Origin: Coriobacteriaceae bacterium
GTDB lineage: Bacteria; Actinomycetota; Coriobacteriia; Coriobacteriales; Coriobacteriaceae
Assembly (NCBI GenBank): GCA_025993015.1
Contig: DAJPFV010000001.1
Span: 1,550,001-1,614,000, forward strand
Reading direction: 5' to 3'
Length of the DNA: 64,000 bases
Shown in pieces: positions 1 through 8,567 of this stretch. Every line of letters begins with the position of its first letter. The stretch's first letter is position 1. The notes under the pieces were generated by a model that saw nothing but the letters and a program-made list of their open reading frames with translations, did no database searches and was not told the origin of the DNA. The translations under genes and the position numbers were made by a program.

Positions 1-732
1 GGACGCTCGACGCTTCCGATCGGCGAGCATGGCTTTACGGGGCTGGCGCTCGATGCCTGCTGCTCCAATGGATCCATCGTGCGCGACAGCCATGGCGAGG
101 TGCTCAAGACTTGGACCATCGATCCGCAGGTCACTGAGGAACTGCTCAAGGCGTTCCCGGACATTTGCTTTGATTGTTCCACGCCCGATGGCATGTACTC
201 GAGCGGTTCGTTCGAGATGCATCAGGCGGGCTTTAAAAAGGACAGTCCCATCAAGCGCATCGTGATGCGCGGCATGCGTGCGCGCGGCGGGTATCACGAG
301 GAGCAGTATTTCGACCAGTCGATCGGCGATATCTTGCGTCACGATGTATGCAAGATCAATTGTCGCGTGACCTCGCCCGAGCTGGAGCGTGACCTTAAGT
401 CGTATCTTGCCGAGCGCTCGGACCGTGTGGTCAACGCGCCGTTCGATCCGGTGATGTTCGAGATCACGGACGTGGCATGCAACAAGGGCGAGAGCGTGGC
501 CTGGCTGGCGGGCTACTACGGTATTGCCGAGGACGAGGTCGCGGTCTATGGAGACGGCGGCAACGACATCGCCATGCTCAAGCGTTTCCGCCACAGCTAC
601 GCGACCAAAAACGCAAGCGATGCAGCTAAGGCCGCCGCGACCGCGACCATCGGCGGCTGCATGGTCCACGCCGTCCCCAAACACATGCTCGCCACCATGC
701 GCGAGCAAAACTCCCGCACCGTCATCGAATAA
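1..732 (+). CDS. HAD-superfamily (Cof-type) phosphatase, 5' end outside window
   Basis: The frame is open from base 1, so the start lies upstream; 243 residues are visible. The C-terminal part shows the HAD motif IV GDGGNDIAML near bases 550-580, with an upstream region typical of the alpha/beta cap of Cof-type (class IIB) hydrolases. Family members dephosphorylate small phosphorylated metabolites such as sugar phosphates or pyridoxal phosphate in the cytoplasm. Motif I (DxD) lies outside the window and cannot be checked. A GTG at base 79 could pass for a start but cuts into conserved sequence, so it is rejected. The substrate cannot be inferred. Confidence 0.85.
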   Translation, partial: GRSTLPIGEHGFTGLALDACCSNGSIVRDSHGEVLKTWTIDPQVTEELLKAFPDICFDCSTPDGMYSSGSFEMHQAGFKKDSPIKRIVMRGMRARGGYHEEQYFDQSIGDILRHDVCKINCRVTSPELERDLKSYLAERSDRVVNAPFDPVMFEITDVACNKGESVAWLAGYYGIAEDEVAVYGDGGNDIAMLKRFRHSYATKNASDAAKAAATATIGGCMVHAVPKHMLATMREQNSRTVIE

Positions 733-733
733 T

Positions 734-760
734 GTGACAAAGGGACAGTCCCCCTGTCAC
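734..760. repeat. REP-like palindrome with GGGACAG core
   Basis: Arms GTGACA and TGTCAC enclose AAAGGGACAGTCCCC. It is one of more than ten intergenic elements in this window that share a GGGACAG core but differ in their arms. It lies just after the HAD stop codon and may also act as a transcript end. Confidence 0.6.
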
Positions 761-815
761 TTGGGAGATGCCGGCTTTTGGCGTATGGGACTGTTACGCT
801 TTCGCCACCAACAAA

Positions 816-1014
816 TTTCGAGTTATTCGGCCTGCCGGAGGCCGTTCAAGGGCTAAAGTTGCCGTCTCGGGAACATTCACACCTCTAATGGTGTTTGATT
901 CGGCGACGTAAGTGTGCAAATGGGCATGTATGCACTCAAATAAGGACAAAAACCCTCAGATAATCCCAGCGGTGCAGTTATACAGAACCAGCAGCGTGGC
1001 CGAATAACTCGAAA
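816..1014. repeat. MITE-like element with 17-bp perfect inverted repeats
   Basis: TTTCGAGTTATTCGGCC at 816-832 is the exact reverse complement of 998-1014. The interior (about 165 nt) has no credible ORF and is less G+C-rich than flanking genes. Together with a GGACAGTCC motif just outside the right arm this suggests a small non-autonomous mobile or REPIN-type element. No transposase is linked. Confidence 0.45.
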
Positions 1015-1039
1015 AATGTAGGTGACAGTCCGGCAACAA

Positions 1040-1082
1040 GCTCGGGCATGGCAAAGGAACTGTTCCTCCGCCATGCCCGAGC
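1040..1082. terminator. Strong 13-bp hairpin, possible terminator
   Basis: GCTCGGGCATGGC (1040-1052) pairs perfectly with 1070-1082. The loop holds the palindrome GGAACTGTTCC. The downstream tract is T-rich but has no clean U-run, so terminator function is only probable. Confidence 0.45.
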
Positions 1083-1109
1083 CCCAATCTTCTTATATAC
1101 GAACAAACA

Positions 1110-1139
1110 TTCGCATATCTAACTGCGCTTTGATAGAAT
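1110..1139 (+). promoter_or_regulatory. Candidate promoter with extended -10 for the small ORF at 1204
   Basis: An extended -10, TGATAGAAT (1131-1139), lies 18 nt after a weak -35 TTCGCA (1110-1115). It would give a leader of about 55-60 nt before the ORF at 1204. In that leader CCTCC (1178-1182) can pair with the GGAGG ribosome-binding site (1191-1195) across an 8-nt loop. Confidence 0.4.
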
Positions 1140-1203
1140 CGGTATCGTTGACGGCAGTTCCATGTGCCGGGCAGCGCCCTCCATCTGATGGGAGGTGATG
1201 CCC

Positions 1204-1329
1204 ATGACCGATTTGATTGATTTCGTGAGACTTCTGACCGCTCTGGTCTCGTTCTTCACGGCGCTTGTCGGCCTTTCCGAGGCACTCAAGCAGCGTTCGA
1301 AGCGCAACAGAAGGGGTCGCCGCCGCTAA
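1204..1329 (+). CDS. Small hydrophobic basic-tailed protein, candidate type I toxin
   Basis: This 41-residue ORF has a strong GGAGGTGAT ribosome-binding site spaced correctly from ATG 1204. Residues about 6-26 are a hydrophobic membrane-spanning stretch; residues 29-41 are almost all Lys, Arg, Asn and Gly. That layout (one membrane helix and a charged tail in under 60 residues) is the hallmark of type I toxin-antitoxin toxins. Supporting context is unusual: the ribosome-binding site can be hidden in a leader hairpin, and a good promoter reads back over the 3' end (1398-1426). I do not recognise the family by sequence, so toxicity is inference. It could instead be a small regulatory membrane protein. 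Confidence 0.55.
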   Translation: MTDLIDFVRLLTALVSFFTALVGLSEALKQRSKRNRRGRRR

Positions 1330-1391
1330 GGCGTTGACCCCCTAATGCAAACAACGGCGCTGCCCAGCTAGCTACAACTTGGGCTGCCGTC
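1310..1391 (-). ncRNA. Predicted antisense RNA overlapping the small ORF's 3' end
   Basis: The minus-strand promoter at 1398-1426 should start transcription near 1391. A hairpin made of GGGGTC/GACCCC (1313-1318 with 1336-1341) plus inner CGCC/GGCG, followed on the minus strand by TTCTGTT, could terminate it near 1310. The RNA of about 80 nt would overlap the last codons of the ORF at 1204-1329, as RNA antitoxins often do. The ends are predicted only. Confidence 0.4.
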
Positions 1392-1397
1392 GACACT

Positions 1398-1426
1398 ATT
1401 CTAACCACGAATGACATTTTGGACAA
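1398..1426 (-). promoter_or_regulatory. Sigma-70-type promoter for antisense RNA
   Basis: On the minus strand TTGTCC (1426-1421) is followed by exactly 17 nt and TAGAAT (1403-1398). This is among the better promoter matches in the window. No minus-strand protein gene lies downstream, only the 3' end of the small ORF. Confidence 0.5.
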
Positions 1427-1484
1427 TCGGTAATGCCGCTTCAAAAGCCAGGCACAACTGGCACAACCTAGGCGGTCGCTGAAT

Positions 1485-1511
1485 GTGACAAAGGGACTGC
1501 CCCTTTGTCGC
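1485..1511. repeat. REP-like palindrome with GGGACTG core
   Basis: GACAAAGGG (1487-1495) and CCCTTTGTC (1501-1509) pair around a five-base centre. It is nearly the same as the element at 734-760 and lies just upstream of the TetR gene's control region. Confidence 0.6.
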
Positions 1512-1537
1512 ATCCAAATATTGCCTTTACGTGTTGA

Positions 1538-1552
1538 TGCACACGGTGTGCA
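1538..1552. promoter_or_regulatory. Palindromic operator candidate upstream of TetR gene
   Basis: TGCACACGGTGTGCA is a 15-nt inverted repeat about 50 nt before the TTG start of the TetR gene. A second, looser pair (GCACTGTGC...GCGCAC) follows at about 1562-1580. TetR proteins usually bind such palindromes at their own promoters, so autoregulation is likely. Confidence 0.45.
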
Positions 1553-1603
1553 ATAATACTCGCACTGTGCAATAGCGCACAGACTGAGTAACAAGGAGGA
1601 CGC

Positions 1604-2314
1604 TTGTCCCAGCTCGAGAAATGCGATCGCCGGTCCCTCCGCTCGCAGCGTGCCCTTCGCCAGGCGCTTGCCAGCGAGCTTGCGGAGAGCGGCGACCTTT
1701 CGCGCATTAACGTCGCGTCGCTCACCGAGCGCGCTGGTCTTACGCGCCGCACGTTCTATTCGCACTACCGCGATATCCCCGACTTCATCAATCAAATCGA
1801 AGACGGCTTGCTGGCCGAGATCCGTGAGCGCATTGAGCTCATCACCGCAGCTCAGCTGCCCGATCTCTATCACAACATCGATGAGCTCGAGCCGGCGCCC
1901 GGTTCGGTTGAGCTGCTGCGCTATCTTGCGGCCAACCGCGACTTAATCGGTGCGCTGCTGGGTCCGGGCGGCGACCAGGCCTTCATTAAAAGGATTATCG
2001 ACACCGCGCGTGAGGCTGTGGTGCCGCGTGCGCAGACGGGCATTTTGGGCCTGGCGCTGGGCACGTTCTTTGACTACTACGTCACCTACGTTGTGAGTGC
2101 CGAGGTCGGCATGATTCAGCGCTGGTTTGAGCGTGGGCTCACCGAATCGCCCGAGGCCATGGCGCGCATTATGACGGTGCTCGCTTTTGTGCGCCCCGGT
2201 GACCTGTATGGCCAACCCATCGATATCAACGTGCCGGAATACGGCATGAAGTTATTGAATTTGCAGCTCGAGGATGCGGTCGACACCGCCGCAACCGTCG
2301 AGTCCAACAACTAA
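1604..2314 (+). CDS. TetR-family transcriptional regulator
   Basis: The 236-residue protein has an N-terminal helix-turn-helix of TetR type (about residues 15-60), where a serine/threonine-rich turn is followed by an LTRRTFYSHYRD-like recognition helix. The C-terminal two-thirds is an all-helical ligand/dimer domain. The start is TTG at 1604, chosen because AAGGAGG sits seven bases upstream and no ATG fits. The next gene, the large activase fusion, begins 11 bases after the stop, so the two form an operon and the regulator probably senses a metabolite linked to that enzyme. The ligand is unknown. Confidence 0.85.
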   Translation: MSQLEKCDRRSLRSQRALRQALASELAESGDLSRINVASLTERAGLTRRTFYSHYRDIPDFINQIEDGLLAEIRERIELITAAQLPDLYHNIDELEPAPGSVELLRYLAANRDLIGALLGPGGDQAFIKRIIDTAREAVVPRAQTGILGLALGTFFDYYVTYVVSAEVGMIQRWFERGLTESPEAMARIMTVLAFVRPGDLYGQPIDINVPEYGMKLLNLQLEDAVDTAATVESNN

Positions 2315-2325
2315 GAGGAGAGACA

Positions 2326-5300
2326 ATGAGCAAACTCGTCGAGGGCATCAAGGATCGCATGGTCGCTGCCGCACGCGAGGCCGCGCCTGCCGTGGTGGAC
2401 GCCGCACAGAAGGCAGCGACCGCGGCTGCCGAGAAGGTTGCCGAGGCAGTTGCCGAGGCCAAGAATACGGCGGGGGAGACGTCCGTCGCTAGCGAGCCCG
2501 CCACCGCCGCTGAGCCTGCCACCGCCGCCCAGGCCCCCGAAGGAGCGATCTTTAACCCCGAGAACGCTCGCGGCAACCTGCACCTGGGCATCGACGTGGG
2601 CTCTACCACCGTCAAGCTCGCCGTGCTCAACGACGACAACCAGATCGTCTACGCCAAGTACCAGCGCCACCACACCGACGTCCGCGCCTGCGCCCGCGAC
2701 CTGTTCGAGGGCGCTGCGACCGTGCTGCCGGCTGCCCAAATGACCTGCGCCATCACCGGTTCGGGCGGCCTGCTGCTGTCCCAGTGGCTCGACCTGGAGT
2801 TTGTCCAGGAGGTCATCGCCAGCAAGCGTGCCGTCGAGACCCTCATCCCGGCCACCGATGTCGCCATCGAGCTGGGCGGCGAGGACGCCAAGATCATCTA
2901 CTTTGACAACGGCATCGAGCAGCGCATGAACGGCACCTGCGCCGGCGGCACGGGCGCGTTCATCGATCAGATGGCCACCCTGCTGCACACCGATGCCAGC
3001 GGCCTTAACGAGCTCGCGGCCAACGCCACCACCATCTATCCCATCGCCAGCCGCTGCGGCGTTTTTGCCAAGACCGACGTGCAGCCGCTGCTCAACGAGG
3101 GCGCCCGCCCCGAGGACGTGGCCGCCTCCATCTTCCAGGCTGTCGTGACCCAGACCATCTCGGGCCTGGCGTGCGGCCGTCCCATCCGCGGTAACGTCGC
3201 CTTCCTGGGCGGCCCGCTGCAGTACCTCTCCGAGCTGCGCCACCGCTTCTACCTCACGCTCAACCTGGACGAGGAGCACCGTATCGTGCCCCAAAACGCC
3301 CACCTGTTTGTGGCGAGCGGCGCCGCCATGGCGCACGAGTCCAACAAGCTCAGCACGTTCCCGCAGCTCATCGAGGCCATCGACAGCCTGGGCGACACGC
3401 AAGGTGCCGAGGTCGAGCGTCTGGATCCGCTCTTTGCCACCGACGAGGACTTTGCCGAGTTCAAGACCCGCCACGACACCGAGGTCGTCCCCAAGGGCAA
3501 GCTCGACGGCTACACCGGCCGCGTGTTCATCGGCATCGACGCCGGCTCCACCACCATGAAAGCCGCGCTCGTGGGCGAGGACGGTCAGCTGCTGCACACC
3601 TGGTACGGCAACAACAACGGCGACATCCTAGGCACGGCCAAGGTCATCATGGCCGATTTCTACAACCACATCCCCGCCGGCTGCACCATCGGCCACGTGA
3701 CTACCACGGGCTACGGCGAGGCGCTGCTCATCGAGGCCCTCAAGGCCGACTCCGGCGAGATCGAGACTGTCGCGCACCTGCGCGGCGCCAAGGCGTTCCT
3801 GCCCGGCGTCGAGTTCATTCTGGACATTGGCGGCCAGGACATGAAGTGCCTGCGCGTCAAGGACGGCGTCATCGAACACATCATGCTCAACGAGGCCTGC
3901 TCGTCGGGCTGCGGCAGCTTTATCGAGAGCTTCGCCGTCTCTATGAACATGGACGTGCGCGCGTTCGCCGATGCCGCCATCCATGCCAAGGCCCCGGTCG
4001 ACCTGGGCAGTCGCTGCACGGTCTTTATGAACTCGCGCGTCAAGCAGGCGCAAAAGGAAGGCGCCACGGTGGGCGACATCGCGGCCGGCCTGTCCTATTC
4101 CGTCATCAAGAATGCCCTGTTCAAGGTCATTAAGCTGCGCGACCCCAAGGAGATCGGCAGCCAGGTGATCGTCCAGGGCGGCACCTTTATGTCCGATGCC
4201 ACGCTGCGCGCATTTGAGCAGCTCACCGGCGTTCATGCCGTGCGTCCCGACATCGCCGGCTGCATGGGCGCCTACGGTGCGGCCCTGCTCGCCCGCGATC
4301 GCGCCGGCGCCGACGGCACCTCGACCATCCTCTCGGCCGAGGACATCGCGCGCCTCACCGTGACGCAAAAGCACGTCCGCTGCGGCCGTTGCTCCAACAA
4401 CTGCCAGCTTACCGTCAACGACTTTGGCGGCGGCAGGCGCTTTATCACCGGCAACCGCTGCGAGAAGGGCGCCGGCCACAAAAAGCAGAAGACCGAGGCC
4501 CCCAACCTCTTCAAAAAGAAAAACGAGCTGCTCTTTAACCGCGAGGTCCTGAGTCCCGACGAGGCCCCGCGCGGCACCGTGGGTATCCCGCGCGCACTCA
4601 ACATGTACGAGAACTACCCCTTCTGGCACGCGTTCTTTACGCGCTTGGGCTTTAGCGTGCAGTTGTCCGACCAGTCGAGCAAGAAGACCTACCAGGCGGG
4701 CATCGAGTCCATGCCGTCCGAGAGCGTGTGCTATCCGGCCAAGATGAGCCACGGCCACGTGATGAACCTTATCGACCGCGATGTCGACTTCATTTGGATG
4801 CCGTGCGTACGCTGGGAGCGCAAGGAGGATCCGACCGCCGGCAACTGCTATAACTGCCCCATCGTCATGAGCTACCCCACGGCGTTGGCGCTCAACATCG
4901 ACGAGATCCGCGAGCAGAACATCGAGTTCCTGTACCCGTTTGTGCCCTATCACGACAAGACCGAGCTCAAGCGCCGCCTGTACCAGGTGCTCGCCGTCGA
5001 CCGCGTGGCCGATGCCGAGGCTGGTCGCGGTCGCGTGCGTGGACCCAAGATCACGCGCTCCGAGGTCGATGCCGCCGTCAACGCCGCCTTTGAGGCCGAT
5101 GCGCGCTTCCACGAGGACATCCAGACTATGGGCGAGGAGGCTCTTAAGTGGGTCGAGGACCACGGCGGTCACGGCATCGTGCTCGCCGGTCGTCCCTACC
5201 ATAACGACCCCGAGATCAACCACGCCCTGCCCGAGCTTATCTCGAGCTTTGGCTTTGCGGTCTTTACCGAGGATTCGCTCGCGCATCTGGTAAAGCCCGA

Positions 5301-7107
5301 GCGTCCGATTCGCGTCGTCGACCAGTGGATGTACCACAGCCGCCTCTACGCCGTCGCCCGTTTTGTGACCATGCGCAACGATCTGGACCTGATCCAGCTC
5401 AATTCCTTCGGCTGCGGCCTTGATGCCCTGACCACCGATCAGGTGCAGGAGATTCTGGAAGCCAGCGGCAAGATCTACACCGTGCTCAAGATCGACGAGG
5501 TGTCCAACCTGGGCGCCGCGCGCATCCGCATCCGCTCGCTCATGGCGGCGCTCAAGGACCAGGAGGCCGAGCGCTTGGCCGAGGCCACGGCCGCAGGCGA
5601 GGCCTACGAGCAGTGCGATGCCGCGCCGGTGGCGCCCTCCACGGATGCCCCCGCGTTCGCGAGCCGCAAGTACACGTTTGAGGCGCAGCGCGAGAGTGCT
5701 TCGACCGCGTGGCCCAAGGTGCCCTTTACCGAACAGATGCGCGACGAGGGCTACACCATCCTGTGCCCGCAGATGGCGCCGATTCACTTTGACCTGGTCA
5801 AAGAGGTGTTCCGCGGTGCCGGCTACAACTTGGAGCTGCTGCCCTCGACCGACCACGATGCCGTCGAGGCCGGTCTGCGCTACGTGAACAACGACATCTG
5901 CTATCCGTCGATCCTGGTGACGGGTCAGATCATGGAGGCCATCGAGAGCGGTCGGTACGACCTGTCCAAGACGGCCGTGGTCATCAGCCAGACCGGCGGC
6001 GGCTGCCGTGCCACCAACTACATCGCGCTCATCCGTAAGGCCCTGCGCGAGAGCGGCCACCCCGAGATCCCGGTAATCTCGCTTTCGGCCGTGGCGCTCG
6101 GCGAGGACAACCCCGGCTTTAAGATTACGCCAGCGCTGCTTAAGCAGGCAGTTTACGCGGTGCTCTTTGGCGACGTGATGATGCAGATGCTCTATCGCTG
6201 CCGCCCGTACGAGGCCACGCCCGGTGCCGCCAATGCGCTCTACGAGGAGTACATGGCGCGCGCCCGCAAGCTGGCGCCCAAGTTCAACCGCCACAACTAC
6301 ACCAAGCTGTGCCGCGAAGCCATTCGCGCGTTCGACACCATGCCGCTCGTGGGCGAGGGCACCAAGCCGCGCGTGGGCGTGGTCGGCGAGATTCTGGTCA
6401 AGTTCCATCCCACGGCCAACAACCATGTGGTCGACGTTATCGAGCGCGAGGGCTGCGAGGCAGTGGTGCCGGGCTTGCTCGACTTCTTCCTCTACTCCAT
6501 GAGCAGCGCCGAGCTGCAGAAGGACGAGTTGGGAAGCTCTGCTACCACGCGCGCTGGCATGCAGGCGCTCATCAAGCTCGTGGACTGGATGCGCACGCCG
6601 GTGGAGGAGATGCTCGAAAAGTCTCGCCGCTTTGAGGCTCCCGAGCGCATCGGCACCATGGCCGACAAGGCCCGCACGGTGCTTTCGGTGTGCAACAACA
6701 TGGGCGAGGGCTGGCTGCTCACGGCCGAGATGCTCGACCTGATCGACCACGGTGCGCCCAACATCATCTGCACGCAGCCTTTCGCGTGCCTGCCCAACCA
6801 CGTGGTGGGTAAGGCCGTGATCAAGGAGCTGCGCCGCCAGCATCCCGAGAGCAACATCGTCGCGGTGGACTACGACCCCGGTGCATCCGAGGTCAACCAG
6901 CTCAACCGTATTAAGCTTATGATCAGCGTGGCAAAGGAAAACATGCGCGCCGGCAAGGGCTTTAAGCTCGAGAAGGTGGCGCCGCTCGCGATGGACGAGG
7001 TCACCGGCCAGATGCGTGCCCATGACGGCTGCACGAGCTGCGGGCCGGCCAGCGAGGAGGCCGTGGCATCGGTCGCCAAGCGTCTGGGACGCGGTATTAA
7101 GAAGTAA
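2326..7107 (+). CDS. Giant 2-hydroxyacyl-CoA dehydratase activase/dehydratase-like fusion
   Basis: The protein has 1593 residues. After an Ala-rich amphipathic leader (about 1-75) come two ASKHA ATPase modules of the BadF/BcrA/HgdC type. Each begins with a GIDxGSTTxK phosphate loop (near residues 87 and 403) and carries the cluster-binding Cys motifs (NGTCAGGTG, SRCGVFA and equivalents). A CGRCSNNCQL cysteine cluster lies near 685, followed by a DUF2229-like region and a C-terminal HgdB-like region with NNDICYPS. In known systems the activase uses ATP and a [4Fe-4S] cluster to inject an electron into a 2-hydroxyacyl-CoA dehydratase. What this fusion reduces is unknown. Start ATG follows GAGGAGA. 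A partial paralog starts at 63650 and a decayed 3' copy is at 12377. Confidence 0.85.
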   Translation: MSKLVEGIKDRMVAAAREAAPAVVDAAQKAATAAAEKVAEAVAEAKNTAGETSVASEPATAAEPATAAQAPEGAIFNPENARGNLHLGIDVGSTTVKLAVLNDDNQIVYAKYQRHHTDVRACARDLFEGAATVLPAAQMTCAITGSGGLLLSQWLDLEFVQEVIASKRAVETLIPATDVAIELGGEDAKIIYFDNGIEQRMNGTCAGGTGAFIDQMATLLHTDASGLNELAANATTIYPIASRCGVFAKTDVQPLLNEGARPEDVAASIFQAVVTQTISGLACGRPIRGNVAFLGGPLQYLSELRHRFYLTLNLDEEHRIVPQNAHLFVASGAAMAHESNKLSTFPQLIEAIDSLGDTQGAEVERLDPLFATDEDFAEFKTRHDTEVVPKGKLDGYTGRVFIGIDAGSTTMKAALVGEDGQLLHTWYGNNNGDILGTAKVIMADFYNHIPAGCTIGHVTTTGYGEALLIEALKADSGEIETVAHLRGAKAFLPGVEFILDIGGQDMKCLRVKDGVIEHIMLNEACSSGCGSFIESFAVSMNMDVRAFADAAIHAKAPVDLGSRCTVFMNSRVKQAQKEGATVGDIAAGLSYSVIKNALFKVIKLRDPKEIGSQVIVQGGTFMSDATLRAFEQLTGVHAVRPDIAGCMGAYGAALLARDRAGADGTSTILSAEDIARLTVTQKHVRCGRCSNNCQLTVNDFGGGRRFITGNRCEKGAGHKKQKTEAPNLFKKKNELLFNREVLSPDEAPRGTVGIPRALNMYENYPFWHAFFTRLGFSVQLSDQSSKKTYQAGIESMPSESVCYPAKMSHGHVMNLIDRDVDFIWMPCVRWERKEDPTAGNCYNCPIVMSYPTALALNIDEIREQNIEFLYPFVPYHDKTELKRRLYQVLAVDRVADAEAGRGRVRGPKITRSEVDAAVNAAFEADARFHEDIQTMGEEALKWVEDHGGHGIVLAGRPYHNDPEINHALPELISSFGFAVFTEDSLAHLVKPERPIRVVDQWMYHSRLYAVARFVTMRNDLDLIQLNSFGCGLDALTTDQVQEILEASGKIYTVLKIDEVSNLGAARIRIRSLMAALKDQEAERLAEATAAGEAYEQCDAAPVAPSTDAPAFASRKYTFEAQRESASTAWPKVPFTEQMRDEGYTILCPQMAPIHFDLVKEVFRGAGYNLELLPSTDHDAVEAGLRYVNNDICYPSILVTGQIMEAIESGRYDLSKTAVVISQTGGGCRATNYIALIRKALRESGHPEIPVISLSAVALGEDNPGFKITPALLKQAVYAVLFGDVMMQMLYRCRPYEATPGAANALYEEYMARARKLAPKFNRHNYTKLCREAIRAFDTMPLVGEGTKPRVGVVGEILVKFHPTANNHVVDVIEREGCEAVVPGLLDFFLYSMSSAELQKDELGSSATTRAGMQALIKLVDWMRTPVEEMLEKSRRFEAPERIGTMADKARTVLSVCNNMGEGWLLTAEMLDLIDHGAPNIICTQPFACLPNHVVGKAVIKELRRQHPESNIVAVDYDPGASEVNQLNRIKLMISVAKENMRAGKGFKLEKVAPLAMDEVTGQMRAHDGCTSCGPASEEAVASVAKRLGRGIKK

Positions 7108-7452
7108 CTAAATTATTCCGACGCTAACAGCGGCTTGCCGAAATAACGTGTGAGGCGCGGTGGCGGCCATCTGGCTGTCGCCACGCCATCTTTCTCTGGC
7201 TTGGTCTGGGGCGGTGCTGACAATGAATGGTGCGGTCAGTGCTCGGCTCAACCCGCTGAGAAGGGGGCTGAGCCATTTATTTCGGAAGTGGGGCACAGGC
7301 TTGCGGGTGGTGAGTGGGTCACTGATTTGGCAAGAGTCTGTCAGGCCCTCGTTGTTTTCTCTCGGAATACTTCAAAAAACACGGGCTGACCCACGCTTCT
7401 GTTCTGGCGGAATACGTTGCTGTTTTGCATGGAATTAGCATGCCCGTCATAT
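7108..7452. other. Intergenic stretch at left edge of A+T-rich island
   Basis: No gene is supported. A hairpin GTGGCG/CGCCAC (about 7160-7193) followed by a T-rich tract may terminate the activase operon, and GGCTCA...TGAGCC (about 7243-7272) is a second possible hairpin. Short ORFs here lack ribosome-binding sites. Confidence 0.4.
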
Positions 7453-8409
7453 TCAGCTGGAAAGGTCTCCTCTTTCAGCGCTTTTTAAACATCGAGAGAG
7501 CTGGCGTGCCTCAAGTTGAATGCAGCTTATCGCGTGATGAGTCTGCGCTTGGGTATCGTTTGAATTTGAAACGCAGTAAAAAGGGATTGATATTCTGTCT
7601 TGTTCGCCTAGGCAAACGATTTTTGCTGGATAGCCTATCCTGAATTGAGACGCTTGTGAGGCTATGGTCAGAATAATCCCATGCTTATGAATCAGAAAAT
7701 CGGACAAATTTTGCTGGTCTGCTAAGTTAATATTCTCGTAGGAAGGGGAAAGGCCCAGATGGTTAAATGCTGAGTTTATTCTCTTTCGACAATATCGAAT
7801 GTCACAGGTGTTTGCAATTGGATATCGAGCCACCGCGTTTAGATTTGCCGTTGCGCGACTAGCTAATGGGTGACTGCTTTCAACTAAGAGGTTGACTTCG
7901 GCATTCAATAAAAAATGTGATTCAAAAAGATTGGTGTCTACTTGTCCAGCGACAATTGCAATGTCGATTTGTCTGTCAAGAAGAAGGGATAAACACGTTC
8001 CGCCGTCGTCATATCTGGAAACAGTAAACTTACCGCCCTTATACTTTTTCGAAAGCCTGTTCAGTGTGGGCTGGTTGAACCAGCTTGCGAGTATTGGTGC
8101 TAGTCCGACTGCAACGCGTGTCAAACGTGTCTGGGTTATTTTTATCTTTTCACGCATGATTTGCGCATACGCTTGAATTCCCTCAACTGAAGCTAGTACA
8201 TCTAATGCTATAGGAAGGATTTCCTCTCCATAGTTTGTTAGATGTAGAATACTGCCTCTTTTTTCGAACAGCTTCAGACCAAGTTCAGATTCCAATGCTC
8301 GAATGCCTTTTGAAACAGCTTGCGGCGAAACGCTTAATATAGTTGCTGCATCCGAGTAATTCTGATAATCAAATACCTTTATGAAATACTGCAGCTGAAC
8401 AACATTCAC
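7453..8409 (-). CDS. LysR-type transcriptional regulator of the RiPP island
   Basis: The protein is about 318 residues if started at GTG 8409, preceded on the minus strand by AAGGA at good spacing; a 22-residue upstream extension from 8475 lacks conserved sequence. The N-terminal winged HTH carries the LysR pattern QLQYFIKVFDYQNYSDAAT then VSPQAVSKGIRALE, and the rest is a two-lobed effector-binding domain. It is transcribed away from the Cys-rich peptide genes with about 158 nt between starts, the usual layout when a LysR protein controls its neighbour. The G+C is visibly lower than that of the surrounding chromosome, in keeping with transfer as part of the island. Confidence 0.85.
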   Translation of the reverse strand: MNVVQLQYFIKVFDYQNYSDAATILSVSPQAVSKGIRALESELGLKLFEKRGSILHLTNYGEEILPIALDVLASVEGIQAYAQIMREKIKITQTRLTRVAVGLAPILASWFNQPTLNRLSKKYKGGKFTVSRYDDGGTCLSLLLDRQIDIAIVAGQVDTNLFESHFLLNAEVNLLVESSHPLASRATANLNAVARYPIANTCDIRYCRKRINSAFNHLGLSPSYENINLADQQNLSDFLIHKHGIILTIASQASQFRIGYPAKIVCLGEQDRISIPFYCVSNSNDTQAQTHHAISCIQLEARQLSRCLKSAERGDLSS

Positions 8410-8505
8410 CAGAATTTCCTTAGGTTGAATTTTTAATCTGTCTAAGTGTAAATTAAATAATGTTAAACAAGGCAAACAAATTGTTTCATCTAGTACAAAA
8501 AGTTA

Positions 8506-8540
8506 TCAAACAGCTTTTGACTTTTTGACCAAAGTATAAC
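8506..8540 (+). promoter_or_regulatory. LysR-box-like dyad and -10 upstream of peptide genes
   Basis: TCAAA (8506-8510) and TTTGA (8516-8520) form a dyad with a 5-nt centre. A -10-like TATAAC lies at 8535-8540, with no good -35 at 17 nt. A weak -35 with an adjacent dyad fits an activator-dependent promoter. Binding by the divergent LysR protein is inferred. Confidence 0.4.
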
Positions 8541-8567
8541 TAGGCCTAGAACGAGAAAGGAGCCATT

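Noticed and set aside
3628..7023. Minus-strand ORF of 1131 codons opposite the activase gene
   Set aside because: It is a by-product of high G+C and strong third-position bias; the plus strand encodes recognisable domains throughout, and the reverse frame has no known motif or ribosome-binding site.
7160..7438. Short ORFs between the activase and LysR genes
   Set aside because: No ribosome-binding sites, biased composition and overlap with hairpins.
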